A DNA stretch of 64,000 nt from contig WVZY01000008.1 of NCBI GenBank assembly GCA_011772205.1, positions 204,690 to 268,689 of the forward strand, in the 5' to 3' direction. Both the position numbers and the translations under genes were made by a program. This document shows positions 26,628 to 36,851 of the stretch, piece after piece. Within the stretch, counting starts at the first letter, position 1. Each line of letters starts with the position of its first letter. The notes beneath the pieces are model-generated. The model was not told the origin of the DNA. It searched no databases and saw nothing but the letters and a program-made list of their open reading frames with translations. This stretch comes from Candidatus Latescibacterota bacterium (GTDB taxonomy: Bacteria > Krumholzibacteriota > Krumholzibacteriia > WVZY01).

Positions 26628-29528
26628 CTACTTCGCCCCCGCCCTCGATCTCTTCGCAGGATCCGAAACATCCGATTCTCCCGGGCGTGCCGTCGACGTG
26701 CTGTTAGACCGCCGTTTCGCGAGCTCGCGGAACATCTCCCCCGTGTGGGAATCGGGGCATTGCATGATTTCATAGGGGGTTCCCGTGGCCACGAGTTCAC
26801 CGCCCGCCTCACCACCCTCGGGCCCGAGATCGATTATATGTTCTGCCGCCAATATTACATCCGGGTTATGCTCGATCACAATAACCGTATTCCCTTTATC
26901 CACAAGTTTATTCAATACATCCAGGAGAAGTTGGACATCTTCGTGGTGCAGACCCGTCGTTGGTTCATCGAGGATGTATAGGGTTTTGCCGGTTCCATGC
27001 TTGGACAGCTCGGCGGCTAGTTTTACTCGCTGAGCTTCCCCGCCCGACAGCGTGGTCGCCTGTTGCCCGAGCTTTATGTACCCCAGGCCGACGGAAAGAA
27101 GCGTTGCGCATTTCCGTCGTACTGCAGGTACGTTGATGAACAGCTCATGGGCCTCGTCTACGCTCATGTCGAGGACATCTGCAATGCTGTGCCCTTTGAA
27201 CGTCACTTCGAGCGTTTCCTGGTTGTATCGCTTCCCCTTGCATGCCTCGCACTTCACATAGACATCGGGCAGAAAATGCATTTCGACTTTTATCACTCCA
27301 TCTCCGCTACATTTCTCGCATCTTCCGCCGGGAACGTTGAAGCTGAACCTTCCCACCTTGTATCCCCTCATCCGGCTTTCGGGAAGTTGAGAAAAAAGAT
27401 TCCTTATCGGTGTAAAAAGACCGGTGTATGTCGCAGGATTGGAACGAGGCGTCCTTCCGATGGGCGATTGATCGATATCTATGACTTTGTCGATGTATTC
27501 GGCACCTAGGATGGCCTCGTGGGCCCCAGGAAAATCGTGGCTGTCGTAGAACCTCCGGTGGAGCGCTTTGTAAAGAATGTCATTGATTAGCGTACTCTTT
27601 CCGGAACCGCTCACACCCGTTACGCAGTTGAAGAGACCCAGAGGAAACGCGACGTCGATATGCTTGAGATTATTTTCTGATGCGCCTTTGACAACGAGCC
27701 ATTTGCCGCCTCCCCTTTTGAGAGCTACCGGCTTTATCTCGGGCGGCTCGAGGCAAAGGTACCTGCCCGTCGCACTTCGAGGCTCGCTCATGACCTCCAA
27801 TGGCGTTCCGGCCGCTACAACATCACCGCCCTCCAGACCCGCACCAGGACCGAGATCTACGATATAATCCGCGGAGAGAATCGTCTCGCGATCGTGCTCG
27901 ATCACGATCACTGTGTTTCCGATGTCGCGGAGCTCTTTGAGAGTTCTGATCAATTTGGTGTTGTCCTTGTGATGGAGGCCGATGCTTGGCTCGTCGAGGA
28001 TGTACAGCACTCCCATCAGTCTCGAGCCGATCTGAGTGGCGAGCCTCAGCCGCTGGGCTTCACCTCCGGCAAGCGTTACAGCGCTCCTATCCAGAGACAG
28101 GTAGCTCAACCCGACATCAACGAGGAATTTGAGCCGCTGGGTGATTTCTTTGAGCACGGGTTCGCCAACTAACTTCTCATTGCCATCCAATTCGAGCTCC
28201 GATACCGTTTCCATGGCGCGCTGGACGCTCATCCGGCATAAATCAGCGATGTTCATTCCTCCGATGCGCACGGCAAGGCTCTCCGGCTTCAATCTCGAAC
28301 CTCCGCAAGACGCACAATTTTCAACGCTCATAAACGATTCGATCCATTTCCGAACGCCCTCAGATGATGTCTGCCGGTATCGACGTTTCAACCAGGGGAT
28401 GATTCCCTCGTACTTCGTGCGATACTCTCCTTTGACCCTTTCGAAATCGAGCAGCACGGTGATTTCGCGGTCCGTTCCGTGAAGGATCGCTTCTTTCGAA
28501 CGCTGGTTGAGTTTTTCAAAAGAGTAGTCGAGGTCGAATCCGTACAAGTTTCCCAACGCTTCCAACTGGTTTCGCCCCCACTCACCCTTGAGCTTACCCA
28601 GCGGCACGATCCCCCCTTCACGGAGCGGCACTGTCTTGTCGGGGACGATAAGCTCCAGATTGAATTCCATTCTGGTACCTAGGCCGCCACAGTCCTCGCA
28701 TGCACCGTATGGAGAGTTAAACGAAAACATCCTCGGGGAAAGCTCTCCGAAGCTCACATCGCAATATGGACAGGCGAATTTCCTGCTGAAGAGGATCTCT
28801 TCTTTACCGGATAAGCTGACCATGATCAGCCCATCCGAAAAACGACTCGCCGTTTCGAGCGAATCGGCGATCCTTCTGGCGTGCTTGGGAGAAACGCTCA
28901 GGCGGTCCACGACGATTTCGATGTTATGTTTCTTCTGCTTGTTCAGCTTTGGCGGATTCGATGCGTCAAAGATCTCACCATTCACGCGCACCCGGACAAA
29001 ACCTTCTTTCTGTACCGTCTCGAAGAGCTTCCGGTGCTCCCCCTTTCGCCCCCGCACCACCGGAGAGAGGATTTCCACACGGCTCCTTTCCGGCAGAGAG
29101 AGGAGCCGCTCTGCGATCTGGGCAGTGCTCTGTTGGGAGATCACACGACCGCACTCGTAACAGTGAGGAACACCAACACGAGCGAATAAGAGACGGATAT
29201 AATCGTAAATCTCGGTCATCGTCCCCACGGTGGACCGCGGATTTCTTGAACTTGTTTTTTGCTCGATGGATATCGCGGGGGAAAGGCCTTCGATCCTATC
29301 GACGTCGGGCTTTTCCATTTGCCCCAGGAACTGCCTTGCATAGCTGCTCAGGCTCTCAACATATCGCCGCTGTCCCTCTGCGTAAATGGTATCGAAAGCA
29401 AGCGAGGATTTTCCCGAACCGCTGAGTCCCGTAATCACGATCAGCCGGTTCCGGGGAAGGGTCAGGTTAATGTCTTTGAGATTGTGCTCGCGCGCACCTC
29501 GGATCACAAGATCCCCGAGTTTTCTCAT
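26628..29528 (-). CDS. uvrA: Excinuclease ABC subunit A
   Basis: This 966-aa ATPase is the damage-recognition subunit of nucleotide excision repair. It has two ABC modules with Walker A (GLSGSGKSSLAFDT and GVSGSGKSTLINDIL), two signature/Walker B regions (TLAGGEAQRLRLA and TLSGGEAQRVKLA, each followed by LYILDEP), and zinc-binding cysteine pairs (CPYCDVSF with CEDCGG, and CEKCSGDG with CEACKG). Length is normal. Its ATGA overlaps the stop of the upstream TPR gene, so the two are translated together. Confidence 0.97.
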   Translation of the reverse strand: MRKLGDLVIRGAREHNLKDINLTLPRNRLIVITGLSGSGKSSLAFDTIYAEGQRRYVESLSSYARQFLGQMEKPDVDRIEGLSPAISIEQKTSSRNPRSTVGTMTEIYDYIRLLFARVGVPHCYECGRVISQQSTAQIAERLLSLPERSRVEILSPVVRGRKGEHRKLFETVQKEGFVRVRVNGEIFDASNPPKLNKQKKHNIEIVVDRLSVSPKHARRIADSLETASRFSDGLIMVSLSGKEEILFSRKFACPYCDVSFGELSPRMFSFNSPYGACEDCGGLGTRMEFNLELIVPDKTVPLREGGIVPLGKLKGEWGRNQLEALGNLYGFDLDYSFEKLNQRSKEAILHGTDREITVLLDFERVKGEYRTKYEGIIPWLKRRYRQTSSEGVRKWIESFMSVENCASCGGSRLKPESLAVRIGGMNIADLCRMSVQRAMETVSELELDGNEKLVGEPVLKEITQRLKFLVDVGLSYLSLDRSAVTLAGGEAQRLRLATQIGSRLMGVLYILDEPSIGLHHKDNTKLIRTLKELRDIGNTVIVIEHDRETILSADYIVDLGPGAGLEGGDVVAAGTPLEVMSEPRSATGRYLCLEPPEIKPVALKRGGGKWLVVKGASENNLKHIDVAFPLGLFNCVTGVSGSGKSTLINDILYKALHRRFYDSHDFPGAHEAILGAEYIDKVIDIDQSPIGRTPRSNPATYTGLFTPIRNLFSQLPESRMRGYKVGRFSFNVPGGRCEKCSGDGVIKVEMHFLPDVYVKCEACKGKRYNQETLEVTFKGHSIADVLDMSVDEAHELFINVPAVRRKCATLLSVGLGYIKLGQQATTLSGGEAQRVKLAAELSKHGTGKTLYILDEPTTGLHHEDVQLLLDVLNKLVDKGNTVIVIEHNPDVILAAEHIIDLGPEGGEAGGELVATGTPYEIMQCPDSHTGEMFRELAKRRSNSTSTARPGESDVSDPAKRSRAGAK

Positions 29529-32500
29529 CCTTCTCCACCACCCTTTTCCCCTTCAGGTTTCGCGCTCTCCAGATCGGCCAGGGCTTTTTGGGCGACCTTG
29601 CCCCAGTTGCTGCTCGCCCCGAACCGTTCGATAACGCTGGTGTAGATCTCCCGCGCCGCTTGGTACCTGCCAACGGACGTGTAGCACTCAGCGGCTTTGA
29701 GCTGGGCCGTAACGGCCCACATTGCCTGGCTGGGTAGGAGATAGGGGACCTTGAGATATTCGACTATCGCTGCTTGAAAGTCACCCAGGGTTTGATGGCA
29801 GATGCCCGTCCAGTAATATGCCCTCGCTCGATCTTCTCCATCAAGCAGCGGGAGCGCTCTTTCGTAAGCACCAATGGCTCCGACATAATCGCCGGATTCC
29901 ATCTTGCACCTGGCAGCGTTGAGAGACGCTTCCGGGGCATAGGAGGAGTTTGGAAAACGCTCGATCACCTCGGCCCAAGCCTTCCCGGCCTCTCCCCACC
30001 TCGAGAGAGTTTGAAAAGCTATAGCGAGATGCTTCAGCGCATTGAATACCACGGCGCTGTCCTTTGCTGCATTCGCCGCTTCTCGATAGTGCGTGAGCGC
30101 TTCGTTGTGACGCTTGAACTTGGTCGATAGCATGTTCCCCAGCTTCAGGTGAAGCGGCGGGACCAAATTCGATAGAGGATATCTCTCGAAAAACCGCTGG
30201 GCTTGGCGTGTTCCCTCCTCCACTTTGTCTTGAGCGATGAGGCTCACGCTGTAGAGGTATAGTCCTTCCTCGCAAACGCTGTCTCCCGGGCAGCTTTGCG
30301 TGAGGCCAGCCACAGCTGTGGCTGCGTTCACAAAATCCTTTTCGCCGTAATAATATTTGGCCTCTTCAACGGCGATTTCTCTCAATAATGGCGCGCTTGC
30401 TCCCAGCTTTTTTGCGAGCGCGGTGCGTCGTGATTTAGCATCCTGGACCTCTCCGCCGCGATAAAGGGCCATGATGTACAAAGCAACATCCTCGTCCTCG
30501 GGCTTGTCTCGGCCTTGCACAAGATCGCGAGCCAGGGCGAGTCCTGCCGATGGCTCATTGACGCGCAAGTGCAGTCTCACGAGCTGCCTGCTTGCGGCGA
30601 GAGCTGCATCCCCTTCGCGAAACTCTTTTATGAACAACGACAGAAGGCGACGTTCGGTCTTCGAATCACCAAGTTCCCTCGCGATCTGCACCCCCTGCAT
30701 AAAAGCCCGGCTGCGGAGCTGTCCTCCGCGCTGTGCATCAATGCAATTTTCCATTGCCTGCAGCGCTTCGCGCAGTCGACCGAGACGCCTCTGGCACAGA
30801 CCGATCCTAAACGTTAGTTCCCACCTCAACCCTGGATCGGTTGCTATTGTCTCCACCTGGCGATACGCAAGGAGCGCTTCGTTGTACTGCTTCATCAAGT
30901 ATTGACAATCCGCCGCCTGCAAGAGCGCCTTGGCCTTGAAGTGGCCACCGGCTTCCCCTCCGACATTCCGGAAATGGCTCAGCGCTTCTTCGTACCGCCT
31001 TAGACTGCGAAGCGTCTTTCCAGCTCCATAAGCGGCTTGAATACGAATGCGCTTGCGATCATGCGTCACAAGTTTCCCGAATATCTCCCACGCATCGGTG
31101 TCCCTTCCTTCAGCAGAGAGTGCTTCAGCAACTTTGAGCTCGAGTTCGGCCGAATCGTCTTCGCCACTCAGGGTGAGGGCTTGCTGGTAATACGCAAGCG
31201 CCCTTTTAGCATCGGATTTTGTGCCCTTTTGGGAATAATAATCACCCAGGAGTTCGAGGAGCGAGGACCGATCTGCAAGTTTAGGGTATCGTGAAAGAGT
31301 TTGGAATACGGCCGCAGTATCCACCTCACCGCTCACCTCCGCGCTGAGGAGGACTCGATCGGCTGCAGCTTTGGCAGACCACTCGGACGCGGCGTGCTGG
31401 CCCGTCAGCTCGCCCCAGCAATCGAGTGCCATTTCAAGAGCGGTTCCGGCCTGCTCGTTTTGACCAAGGAGGCTCGCTTTCCTGGCGAGGCTTGCGTGAC
31501 AGGCACCCTCGACGTAGAGCGCTTTGGGACGGAGGGATGAGCTTCTCAAAGACGATTTGATCTTCGATAGAATTTCCAACGCGCCGTTGGGATCCTTGGC
31601 AATGTTCAACCGGGTTTCAGCCAGCTTCAGCCTCGCAGCGTTGTCCTCCATCGACGTGATTTCATAGGCCACATCGGCAAATAACGCCAGCGCCGTTTGG
31701 GGATCGAGCAGGGTAAATTCCCTGAGAAACGTAAGGCGTCGTTCCGCTGCCTCCGCTTCTTTGGAGAGCGGGAAGCCATCTACGATTTCTTCGTATAACC
31801 TTCCTGCCTCTCTATACCTGCGGGCACTCTCGAATGCCCGCCCAGTTCGAAGCATGTAGAGTGGATGCCGATTTTTCTCCACTTCGAGCTTTTCCTGCAT
31901 TGCATCCAGCGCCGACGCCGTATCCCCAAGGCTGGTCATGAGAGCATCTGCTATCATTTCCAAGGCGTCGCATTTGGCTGAGCTGTCCGGCGTCGAAGAA
32001 ACGAAACGTCTCAGCTCGCTTATCGCTTCGCGGGGCCGCTGCGCGCCGATCAGCGCTTCGCCGCGAACTCGTGCAGCTTCTAACGCCCATTTGCTTCCAG
32101 CTGCGCGAGCATCGAGGGTTCCGGCATCTTCCAGCGCTCGGGTGAAATCGGCCCGCCTCAACTCAGCCAGCGCCTTGTAATACGTTATTTCGGGTGAGAA
32201 TGAGCCTTCGAACCGCTGAGTATATTGCTTCGAAAAATCGAATACCGACTCGTAATCCCCCGCATAATAAGCCGCACGTGCGGCGGCGCCGTAAACTGTC
32301 GCAGGATCCGTATCGGTATCCCCAAAGTTATCCAGATCGAGCAGCTCCCGGTACCATGCGAGCGCCCTTTCATGGTCACCTATTTGTTCGAGGATTACAG
32401 CCCCTTTCAATGTGGCCGGCACAAAAATCGCCTTTTCCCTGAACTTTCTCGCTGCGGAGTAATGATCGACGGCGGCGAGACTATCACGTGCGGACACTCG

Positions 32501-33181
32501 CATTTCGGCCGCTTCGATCGATGCAAAGGCGCTGAGCGGATCCTTTGGAAACGTCCGGACCATAGCCGAATACGTTTCCAGGGCTTCCGAATCTCTGCCG
32601 AGCCTCTGCTGGCAAAAGGCCAAGTCGAAGAATGCACGCGGGGCGATCTTGCTATCCAGATGGCGAGTAACAATGACAGAAAACAGATCGACTGCGGCGT
32701 TGTACTTTTCGAGCGGGATCAGCGCTTCCCCTTTTCCGAGAAGCGCATCTGGATACAGCGGGCAATCGGGCATCAATGCAATGACATCGCTGTACACCCG
32801 GTCCGCGTCGGTGTACCGCTTTTTATTGTAGTATAATCGTCCCAACCGAACTTTTGGCGCGCAGAGATCCGCGCTGGCCGCGTAGGTATCGATCAAGGTC
32901 TCGAGCACTTTGATCGCTTCGTCATCCGAATCTGACCGCGACAAACACATCGCGGCTTTTTCCAGCGCTTCCGGAGCCCTGGGATCTCTGGGATTTCCGG
33001 TGGCGAATTTGAGGAATTGCTGGGCAGCCGCTTCGAAGAGCCGGTCCCTCATGAGCTGGTTGGCGAAAGAAAAAACTTCATCCGCCCGCTCGTCCTGAAC
33101 GGCACCTGAAGGAGCCAATCCGCCAGCAACGAGTAAAATCACAAAGAGAGTAACGATCTTGGATTTTGTAGTTGTTGTCAT
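29525..33181 (-). CDS. Large exported tetratricopeptide-repeat protein
   Basis: This 1218-aa protein has an N-terminal hydrophobic signal (TLFVILLVAGGLAPSGA) and then almost continuous TPR-type helical repeats to the C-terminus. Typical units are AYYAGDYESVFDFSKQYTQ, ALSHFRNVGGEAGGHFKAK and YYWTGICHQTLGDFQAAIVE. The mix of about 36-residue repeats with YfiO/BamD-like spacing suggests a periplasmic scaffold, perhaps for envelope assembly, but no enzymatic domain is visible. A near-consensus promoter lies about 140 bases upstream. It overlaps uvrA by 4 bases, which need not mean a shared function. I do not recognise a specific family. Confidence 0.82.
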   Translation of the reverse strand: MTTTTKSKIVTLFVILLVAGGLAPSGAVQDERADEVFSFANQLMRDRLFEAAAQQFLKFATGNPRDPRAPEALEKAAMCLSRSDSDDEAIKVLETLIDTYAASADLCAPKVRLGRLYYNKKRYTDADRVYSDVIALMPDCPLYPDALLGKGEALIPLEKYNAAVDLFSVIVTRHLDSKIAPRAFFDLAFCQQRLGRDSEALETYSAMVRTFPKDPLSAFASIEAAEMRVSARDSLAAVDHYSAARKFREKAIFVPATLKGAVILEQIGDHERALAWYRELLDLDNFGDTDTDPATVYGAAARAAYYAGDYESVFDFSKQYTQRFEGSFSPEITYYKALAELRRADFTRALEDAGTLDARAAGSKWALEAARVRGEALIGAQRPREAISELRRFVSSTPDSSAKCDALEMIADALMTSLGDTASALDAMQEKLEVEKNRHPLYMLRTGRAFESARRYREAGRLYEEIVDGFPLSKEAEAAERRLTFLREFTLLDPQTALALFADVAYEITSMEDNAARLKLAETRLNIAKDPNGALEILSKIKSSLRSSSLRPKALYVEGACHASLARKASLLGQNEQAGTALEMALDCWGELTGQHAASEWSAKAAADRVLLSAEVSGEVDTAAVFQTLSRYPKLADRSSLLELLGDYYSQKGTKSDAKRALAYYQQALTLSGEDDSAELELKVAEALSAEGRDTDAWEIFGKLVTHDRKRIRIQAAYGAGKTLRSLRRYEEALSHFRNVGGEAGGHFKAKALLQAADCQYLMKQYNEALLAYRQVETIATDPGLRWELTFRIGLCQRRLGRLREALQAMENCIDAQRGGQLRSRAFMQGVQIARELGDSKTERRLLSLFIKEFREGDAALAASRQLVRLHLRVNEPSAGLALARDLVQGRDKPEDEDVALYIMALYRGGEVQDAKSRRTALAKKLGASAPLLREIAVEEAKYYYGEKDFVNAATAVAGLTQSCPGDSVCEEGLYLYSVSLIAQDKVEEGTRQAQRFFERYPLSNLVPPLHLKLGNMLSTKFKRHNEALTHYREAANAAKDSAVVFNALKHLAIAFQTLSRWGEAGKAWAEVIERFPNSSYAPEASLNAARCKMESGDYVGAIGAYERALPLLDGEDRARAYYWTGICHQTLGDFQAAIVEYLKVPYLLPSQAMWAVTAQLKAAECYTSVGRYQAAREIYTSVIERFGASSNWGKVAQKALADLESAKPEGEKGGGEG

Positions 33182-33320
33182 CGGTTAATCTTTCGAGTGA
33201 AATGTTTTCGAATCCTCTGAAACGGACTGAGAAAACTCGGTGAAGGTCGATTCCTTGACCGCTGGGATCGATCTCGGATGAGGTCTTGCAGCGATTTGCT
33301 CTTGCGCCAAATGTAAGTTC

Positions 33321-33349
33321 AAATTAGCAAAAAAGCAACATACCGTCAA
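33321..33349 (-). promoter_or_regulatory. Promoter of the TPR-uvrA operon
   Basis: On the minus strand TTGACG (complement of 33344-33349), 17 bases including a T-tract, and TAATTT (complement of 33321-33326). It lies between asnS and the TPR gene, and gives a leader of about 130 bases. The rest of the 33182-33447 gap shows only a 14-bp palindrome. Confidence 0.65.
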
Positions 33350-33382
33350 CTCGCATCACGGGTTCGAAATCCAGCCGCTGAT

Positions 33383-33396
33383 AGCAGCGCGCTGCT
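33383..33396. repeat. 14-bp palindrome downstream of asnS
   Basis: AGCAGCGCGCTGCT is a perfect palindrome starting 52 bases after the asnS stop and lying upstream of the TPR-uvrA promoter. No T-run follows. Either a weak transcript hairpin or a chance palindrome. Confidence 0.35.
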
Positions 33397-33447
33397 TGGA
33401 GTTGAAGTTGAAGTGGATTCTTGACGCATTGAGGCCAACGAACCCTG

Positions 33448-34743
33448 CTATGGGCTCAGCCGATTGAGCAGCCTGGGAAACGGTATCGCTTCCCGAAGAT
33501 GCTTGAGTCCGCAGATATAGGATACCGTTCTCTCGAGCCCGAGTCCGAAACCCGAATGTGGCACCGACCCGTAGCGTCTCAAGTCTGAGTACCAGCGAAA
33601 CGCTTCCTCCGGGAGGTCGTGCTCGCGTATCCGTTTTTGAAGCTGATCGAGATCGTGAATCCGCTGTCCGCCCCCGATCATCTCGCCGTAACCTTCAGGT
33701 GCGAGCATATCAACGGACAGACAATATTCAGGATCCTCCGGATCTCGCTCCATATAGAAGGCTTTCACCCGCGTGGGATAGTGATGAACCAGGAGCGGCT
33801 TGTCGAAAGCTTCACCTAAAATTGTTTCATCCCCGCCGCCGAAGTCGTTTCCCCATTCAAAGTCGACGCCCTTTTGTTTCAGGAGGTCTACGGCATCATC
33901 GTAATGAAGTCTTACGAATGGCCGCTTGACCGCTTCGAGTTTGGAAATATCCCGCTCTAGAACATCGCTCAACTCTTGACCGCACGATTCGACGCATCGA
34001 AGGACGATGTATTCGAAAAACTCCTCGGCTAGATCGATGATATCTTCCAATGTCGCGAATGCCACCTCCGGTTCCACCATCCAGAACTCCGTGAGATGGC
34101 GCCGGGTCTTGGATTTCTCGGCCCGGAACGTGGGACCAAAACAGTAGACTCTACCGAATGCGGCAGCGGTCGCCTCGTTGTAAAGTTGACCGCTTTGACT
34201 CAGGTAAGCTTTATCGCCGAAGTAGTCCGTCTCGAATAGAGTGCTCGTCCCCTCGCACACGTTGGGAGTAAATATCGGGGTATCGAGGCACAGAAATCCC
34301 CTGTTGTTCAGGAAATCCCGGATTGCAGAAATGGCATGGTGACGCACCTTCATGACAACGTGCTGCCTGCGGCTTCTAAGCCACAAGTGTCTTATATCAA
34401 GGAGAAAACTCGACCCGTGTTCCTTTGGTGTTATCGGATAATTCTCAGAACCTGCGATCAGACGAACGCCCGACAGGACGAGTTCGAATCCGCCTGGGGC
34501 ACGCTTATCCTCTCGGACTTTTCCGGTGATTTCCACGCTCGACTCCTGCGCGACGGTGGAGATCAATTCGAAATCTTCGCCTGAGACATCCGCTTTGCCG
34601 GCAACGCATTGGAGGAAGCCGGTTCCATCGCGAAATATCAAGAACTTGATCTTACCGCTCGAGCGGAGATTATAAATCCAGCCGCGGAGAAGGATGGTTT
34701 CCCCGACGTGGGAGGCAATCTCGTTGATGTAAACGTGCTTCAT
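33448..34743 (-). CDS. asnS: Asparaginyl-tRNA synthetase
   Basis: This 431-aa class II synthetase charges tRNA-Asn. It has an OB-fold anticodon-binding domain ([33 protein letters not shown]) and a class IIb catalytic core with motif 2 ([19 protein letters not shown]) and motif 3 ([18 protein letters not shown]). The sequence [19 protein letters not shown] separates it from aspartyl enzymes. I use the ATG at 34743 ([15 protein letters not shown]), since the 24 residues before it resemble no synthetase. No good ribosome binding site is visible. It may be transcribed alone, divergent from the TPR/zinc-finger gene. Confidence 0.94.
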   Translation of the reverse strand: MKHVYINEIASHVGETILLRGWIYNLRSSGKIKFLIFRDGTGFLQCVAGKADVSGEDFELISTVAQESSVEITGKVREDKRAPGGFELVLSGVRLIAGSENYPITPKEHGSSFLLDIRHLWLRSRRQHVVMKVRHHAISAIRDFLNNRGFLCLDTPIFTPNVCEGTSTLFETDYFGDKAYLSQSGQLYNEATAAAFGRVYCFGPTFRAEKSKTRRHLTEFWMVEPEVAFATLEDIIDLAEEFFEYIVLRCVESCGQELSDVLERDISKLEAVKRPFVRLHYDDAVDLLKQKGVDFEWGNDFGGGDETILGEAFDKPLLVHHYPTRVKAFYMERDPEDPEYCLSVDMLAPEGYGEMIGGGQRIHDLDQLQKRIREHDLPEEAFRWYSDLRRYGSVPHSGFGLGLERTVSYICGLKHLREAIPFPRLLNRLSP

Positions 34744-34867
34744 TGGATCACACCACACTTCTCGAAATGTTTGGATACTCCATCTTTTTATAACACGCAA
34801 AAAACTGGAAGCCACTCAAAATCTTCTACGGAGCAATACTGGTCAACAGCGTTTTTAGGCACGATTC

Positions 34868-34896
34868 TTGCCCGCAATTCTGCGTAACCATATTTA
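34868..34896 (+). promoter_or_regulatory. Candidate promoter for the TPR/zinc-finger - DUF4388 - UbiA run
   Basis: TTGCCC (34868-34873), 17 bases, TATTTA (34891-34896), with the TTG start 66 bases downstream. A fair but not strong match. The 34744-34961 gap also has to hold the asnS promoter on the other strand, for which only an isolated TATAAA is visible. Confidence 0.4.
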
Positions 34897-34961
34897 TCTC
34901 TGGGGCTTACACGGGGCGACCGCTTTGAACGAAACCCTCTTGACTGTAGGAGTTTACCTTT

Positions 34962-36827
34962 TTGAATAGCATCGTCTTTAAGGGACTTGCATTTTGCACG
35001 ATCCTCCTCTTGACGCCAATCATTAATACGGCGCTCGGGAGCAACGGCACACCGGCGGACACATATGCCTCACCCTACAACGGGCAGGTTTATAGGGGCG
35101 CCCAAACGCTACCTCTGCTCGCTCAGCTAACCCACCAGAAAGCATTGAAGGCGCTGCGTTCCGGGGACAGCCAACGGGCGGAAGCACTGCTGATGGAAAC
35201 GCTAGAACTGGATCCTAATTACGCCGATCCGTATTTCACCCTCACTAAAATAAAAGCCAAACAGTTCAGCAGCGACACGTTTTATTATTTCTCGAAAGCG
35301 ATCATTACGCTGTTGACGAAATTCCATTACCAGAGAATGATTGTGGTCAATGCGATTCTCTTTCTTCTGTTCATCGCTTCGCTTCTCGCCTCCATCATAT
35401 GTGTCGCTTTTCTGATCAAATACCTCCCCTTCGCCGCCCACAGGCTCAGGGAAGCTTTGTCCAAACGCTTCAGCACATCGATGCCGGGATTATCGGCATA
35501 CATGATACTGCTCATCCCATTCGTGCTTCTGCCGGGCTTTATCACGGCGCTGGCCATGATGATCCTGCTCTGTTGGGGCTTTATGTGGAAGCGGGAACGG
35601 CTGCTGGCCATTTTCATGTTGTTGCCATTCGTGGCCCTGGGATTCTTCTCGGATCAACTCAAACCTCTGGCGCCGCTTTCCGATCCATCCTCCCTCACCT
35701 CCCGGATTGCTGCGGCCAATGAGTCTCACGGGGATCAGCGGTTGATCACAGCAATCGAAATATCGCCAGAAGGCTCTCTCGCAACAGAAAAGGATCTCGC
35801 ACTGGGGCTTCTTCATCTCCGATCCGAACAGTTTTTGCCTGCCGCGACGCACTTTCTGCGGGCGATTTCGAACGACCCGAAAAACATGATGGCCTATGTG
35901 AATCTCGGCAATGTGTACTATCTCCAGGAGGATTACAACAAAGCGCTCGAAGGATACACGAAGGCCGCTTCTCTGGATTCACTTGATGCGATTTGCCAGT
36001 ACAATCTCGCCCAAGCCTACATAAAGACACTACTCCTGGGAGAATCTTCGAGAGCTCTCAGGCGAGCATCCGCTTCGGGCATAGAGAAGATAAAGCAATC
36101 GTATGCATCGAGTGCTCTCAAGCACTTTCCCGTCTACCCAAAGACATTTTCGACCGGAGATCTGTGGCGAATATCGCGTAACGAAGGGAAGACATACGCA
36201 AAGGGAGATCTTGGGAATGTGCTGCTGCCCCTTACGCGATTCTCATTGAGGACAAGCGCCTGGATCCTGATAATTGCGTTCATTTTTGCATTTTCCATAT
36301 ATAGAGTCATCGGCCGACGCAAACTTACCTTCCAATGTTCGAACTGCGGAGAGCTTACCTGCACGGAATGCTGCAACGACGAGCGAGGGGGGGCCTACTG
36401 CAAGAGCTGTGCAGAAGCGATCGAAGGAGTGTTCTCCGAAAAGGTTGTCGAAGCGTTGCTGAGGCAGAGGCGTCAGTCGGTCATCGTGAAAAGGAGAAAA
36501 TCTACCCGTCTCCTCACACCGTGGCTCCCCGGCATTCGCGACATATACTTTGGACGAATTCTCAGAGGCGCTGTGCTTGCCTTCTTCTTCTCGCTTGCGA
36601 TGATTTTCTTGTGGTCGAAGGGTATGATCATCAAAGACTGGACATCGATCACTACCCAGATACCAATTTGGAAAACAATACTCTCTGCATCGGCCATCGC
36701 CCTTACTTATGCGTTCTCGATTTTCCCCAAGCGGACCTTCGACAGCCGAAGCTTCAGAATCTCCGGAGCGAGGGGCAAATCGAAAGAGCAGAGCGTCGAA
36801 GACATGGCCGGTGATGCAGTGGCTTAA
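34962..36827 (+). CDS. Multi-pass membrane protein with TPR repeats and a zinc-finger
   Basis: This 621-aa protein starts with a signal-like helix, then a TPR pair (about residues 60-100, AEALLMETLELDPNYADPYF), three or four membrane helices (about 126-230), a second TPR block (about 280-370, MAYVNLGNVYYLQEDYNKAL), another helix (about 431-446), a cysteine-rich finger near residues 457-483 (CSNCGELTCTECC, then YCKSC), and two more helices. The CxxC pattern resembles a B-box or zinc ribbon facing the cytoplasm. The start is TTG with AGGAG 9 bases upstream. No function is known to me. It lies 24 bases before a DUF4388 gene, suggesting they work together. Confidence 0.8.
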   Translation: MNSIVFKGLAFCTILLLTPIINTALGSNGTPADTYASPYNGQVYRGAQTLPLLAQLTHQKALKALRSGDSQRAEALLMETLELDPNYADPYFTLTKIKAKQFSSDTFYYFSKAIITLLTKFHYQRMIVVNAILFLLFIASLLASIICVAFLIKYLPFAAHRLREALSKRFSTSMPGLSAYMILLIPFVLLPGFITALAMMILLCWGFMWKRERLLAIFMLLPFVALGFFSDQLKPLAPLSDPSSLTSRIAAANESHGDQRLITAIEISPEGSLATEKDLALGLLHLRSEQFLPAATHFLRAISNDPKNMMAYVNLGNVYYLQEDYNKALEGYTKAASLDSLDAICQYNLAQAYIKTLLLGESSRALRRASASGIEKIKQSYASSALKHFPVYPKTFSTGDLWRISRNEGKTYAKGDLGNVLLPLTRFSLRTSAWILIIAFIFAFSIYRVIGRRKLTFQCSNCGELTCTECCNDERGGAYCKSCAEAIEGVFSEKVVEALLRQRRQSVIVKRRKSTRLLTPWLPGIRDIYFGRILRGAVLAFFFSLAMIFLWSKGMIIKDWTSITTQIPIWKTILSASAIALTYAFSIFPKRTFDSRSFRISGARGKSKEQSVEDMAGDAVA

Positions 36828-36851
36828 CAACGCCCGGAGGATGAGTAAGGT

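Noticed and set aside
33355..33400. Possible tRNA T-arm (GGGTTCGAAATCC) after asnS
   Set aside because: The stem does not pair properly around the loop and no acceptor, D-arm or anticodon arm can be drawn nearby.
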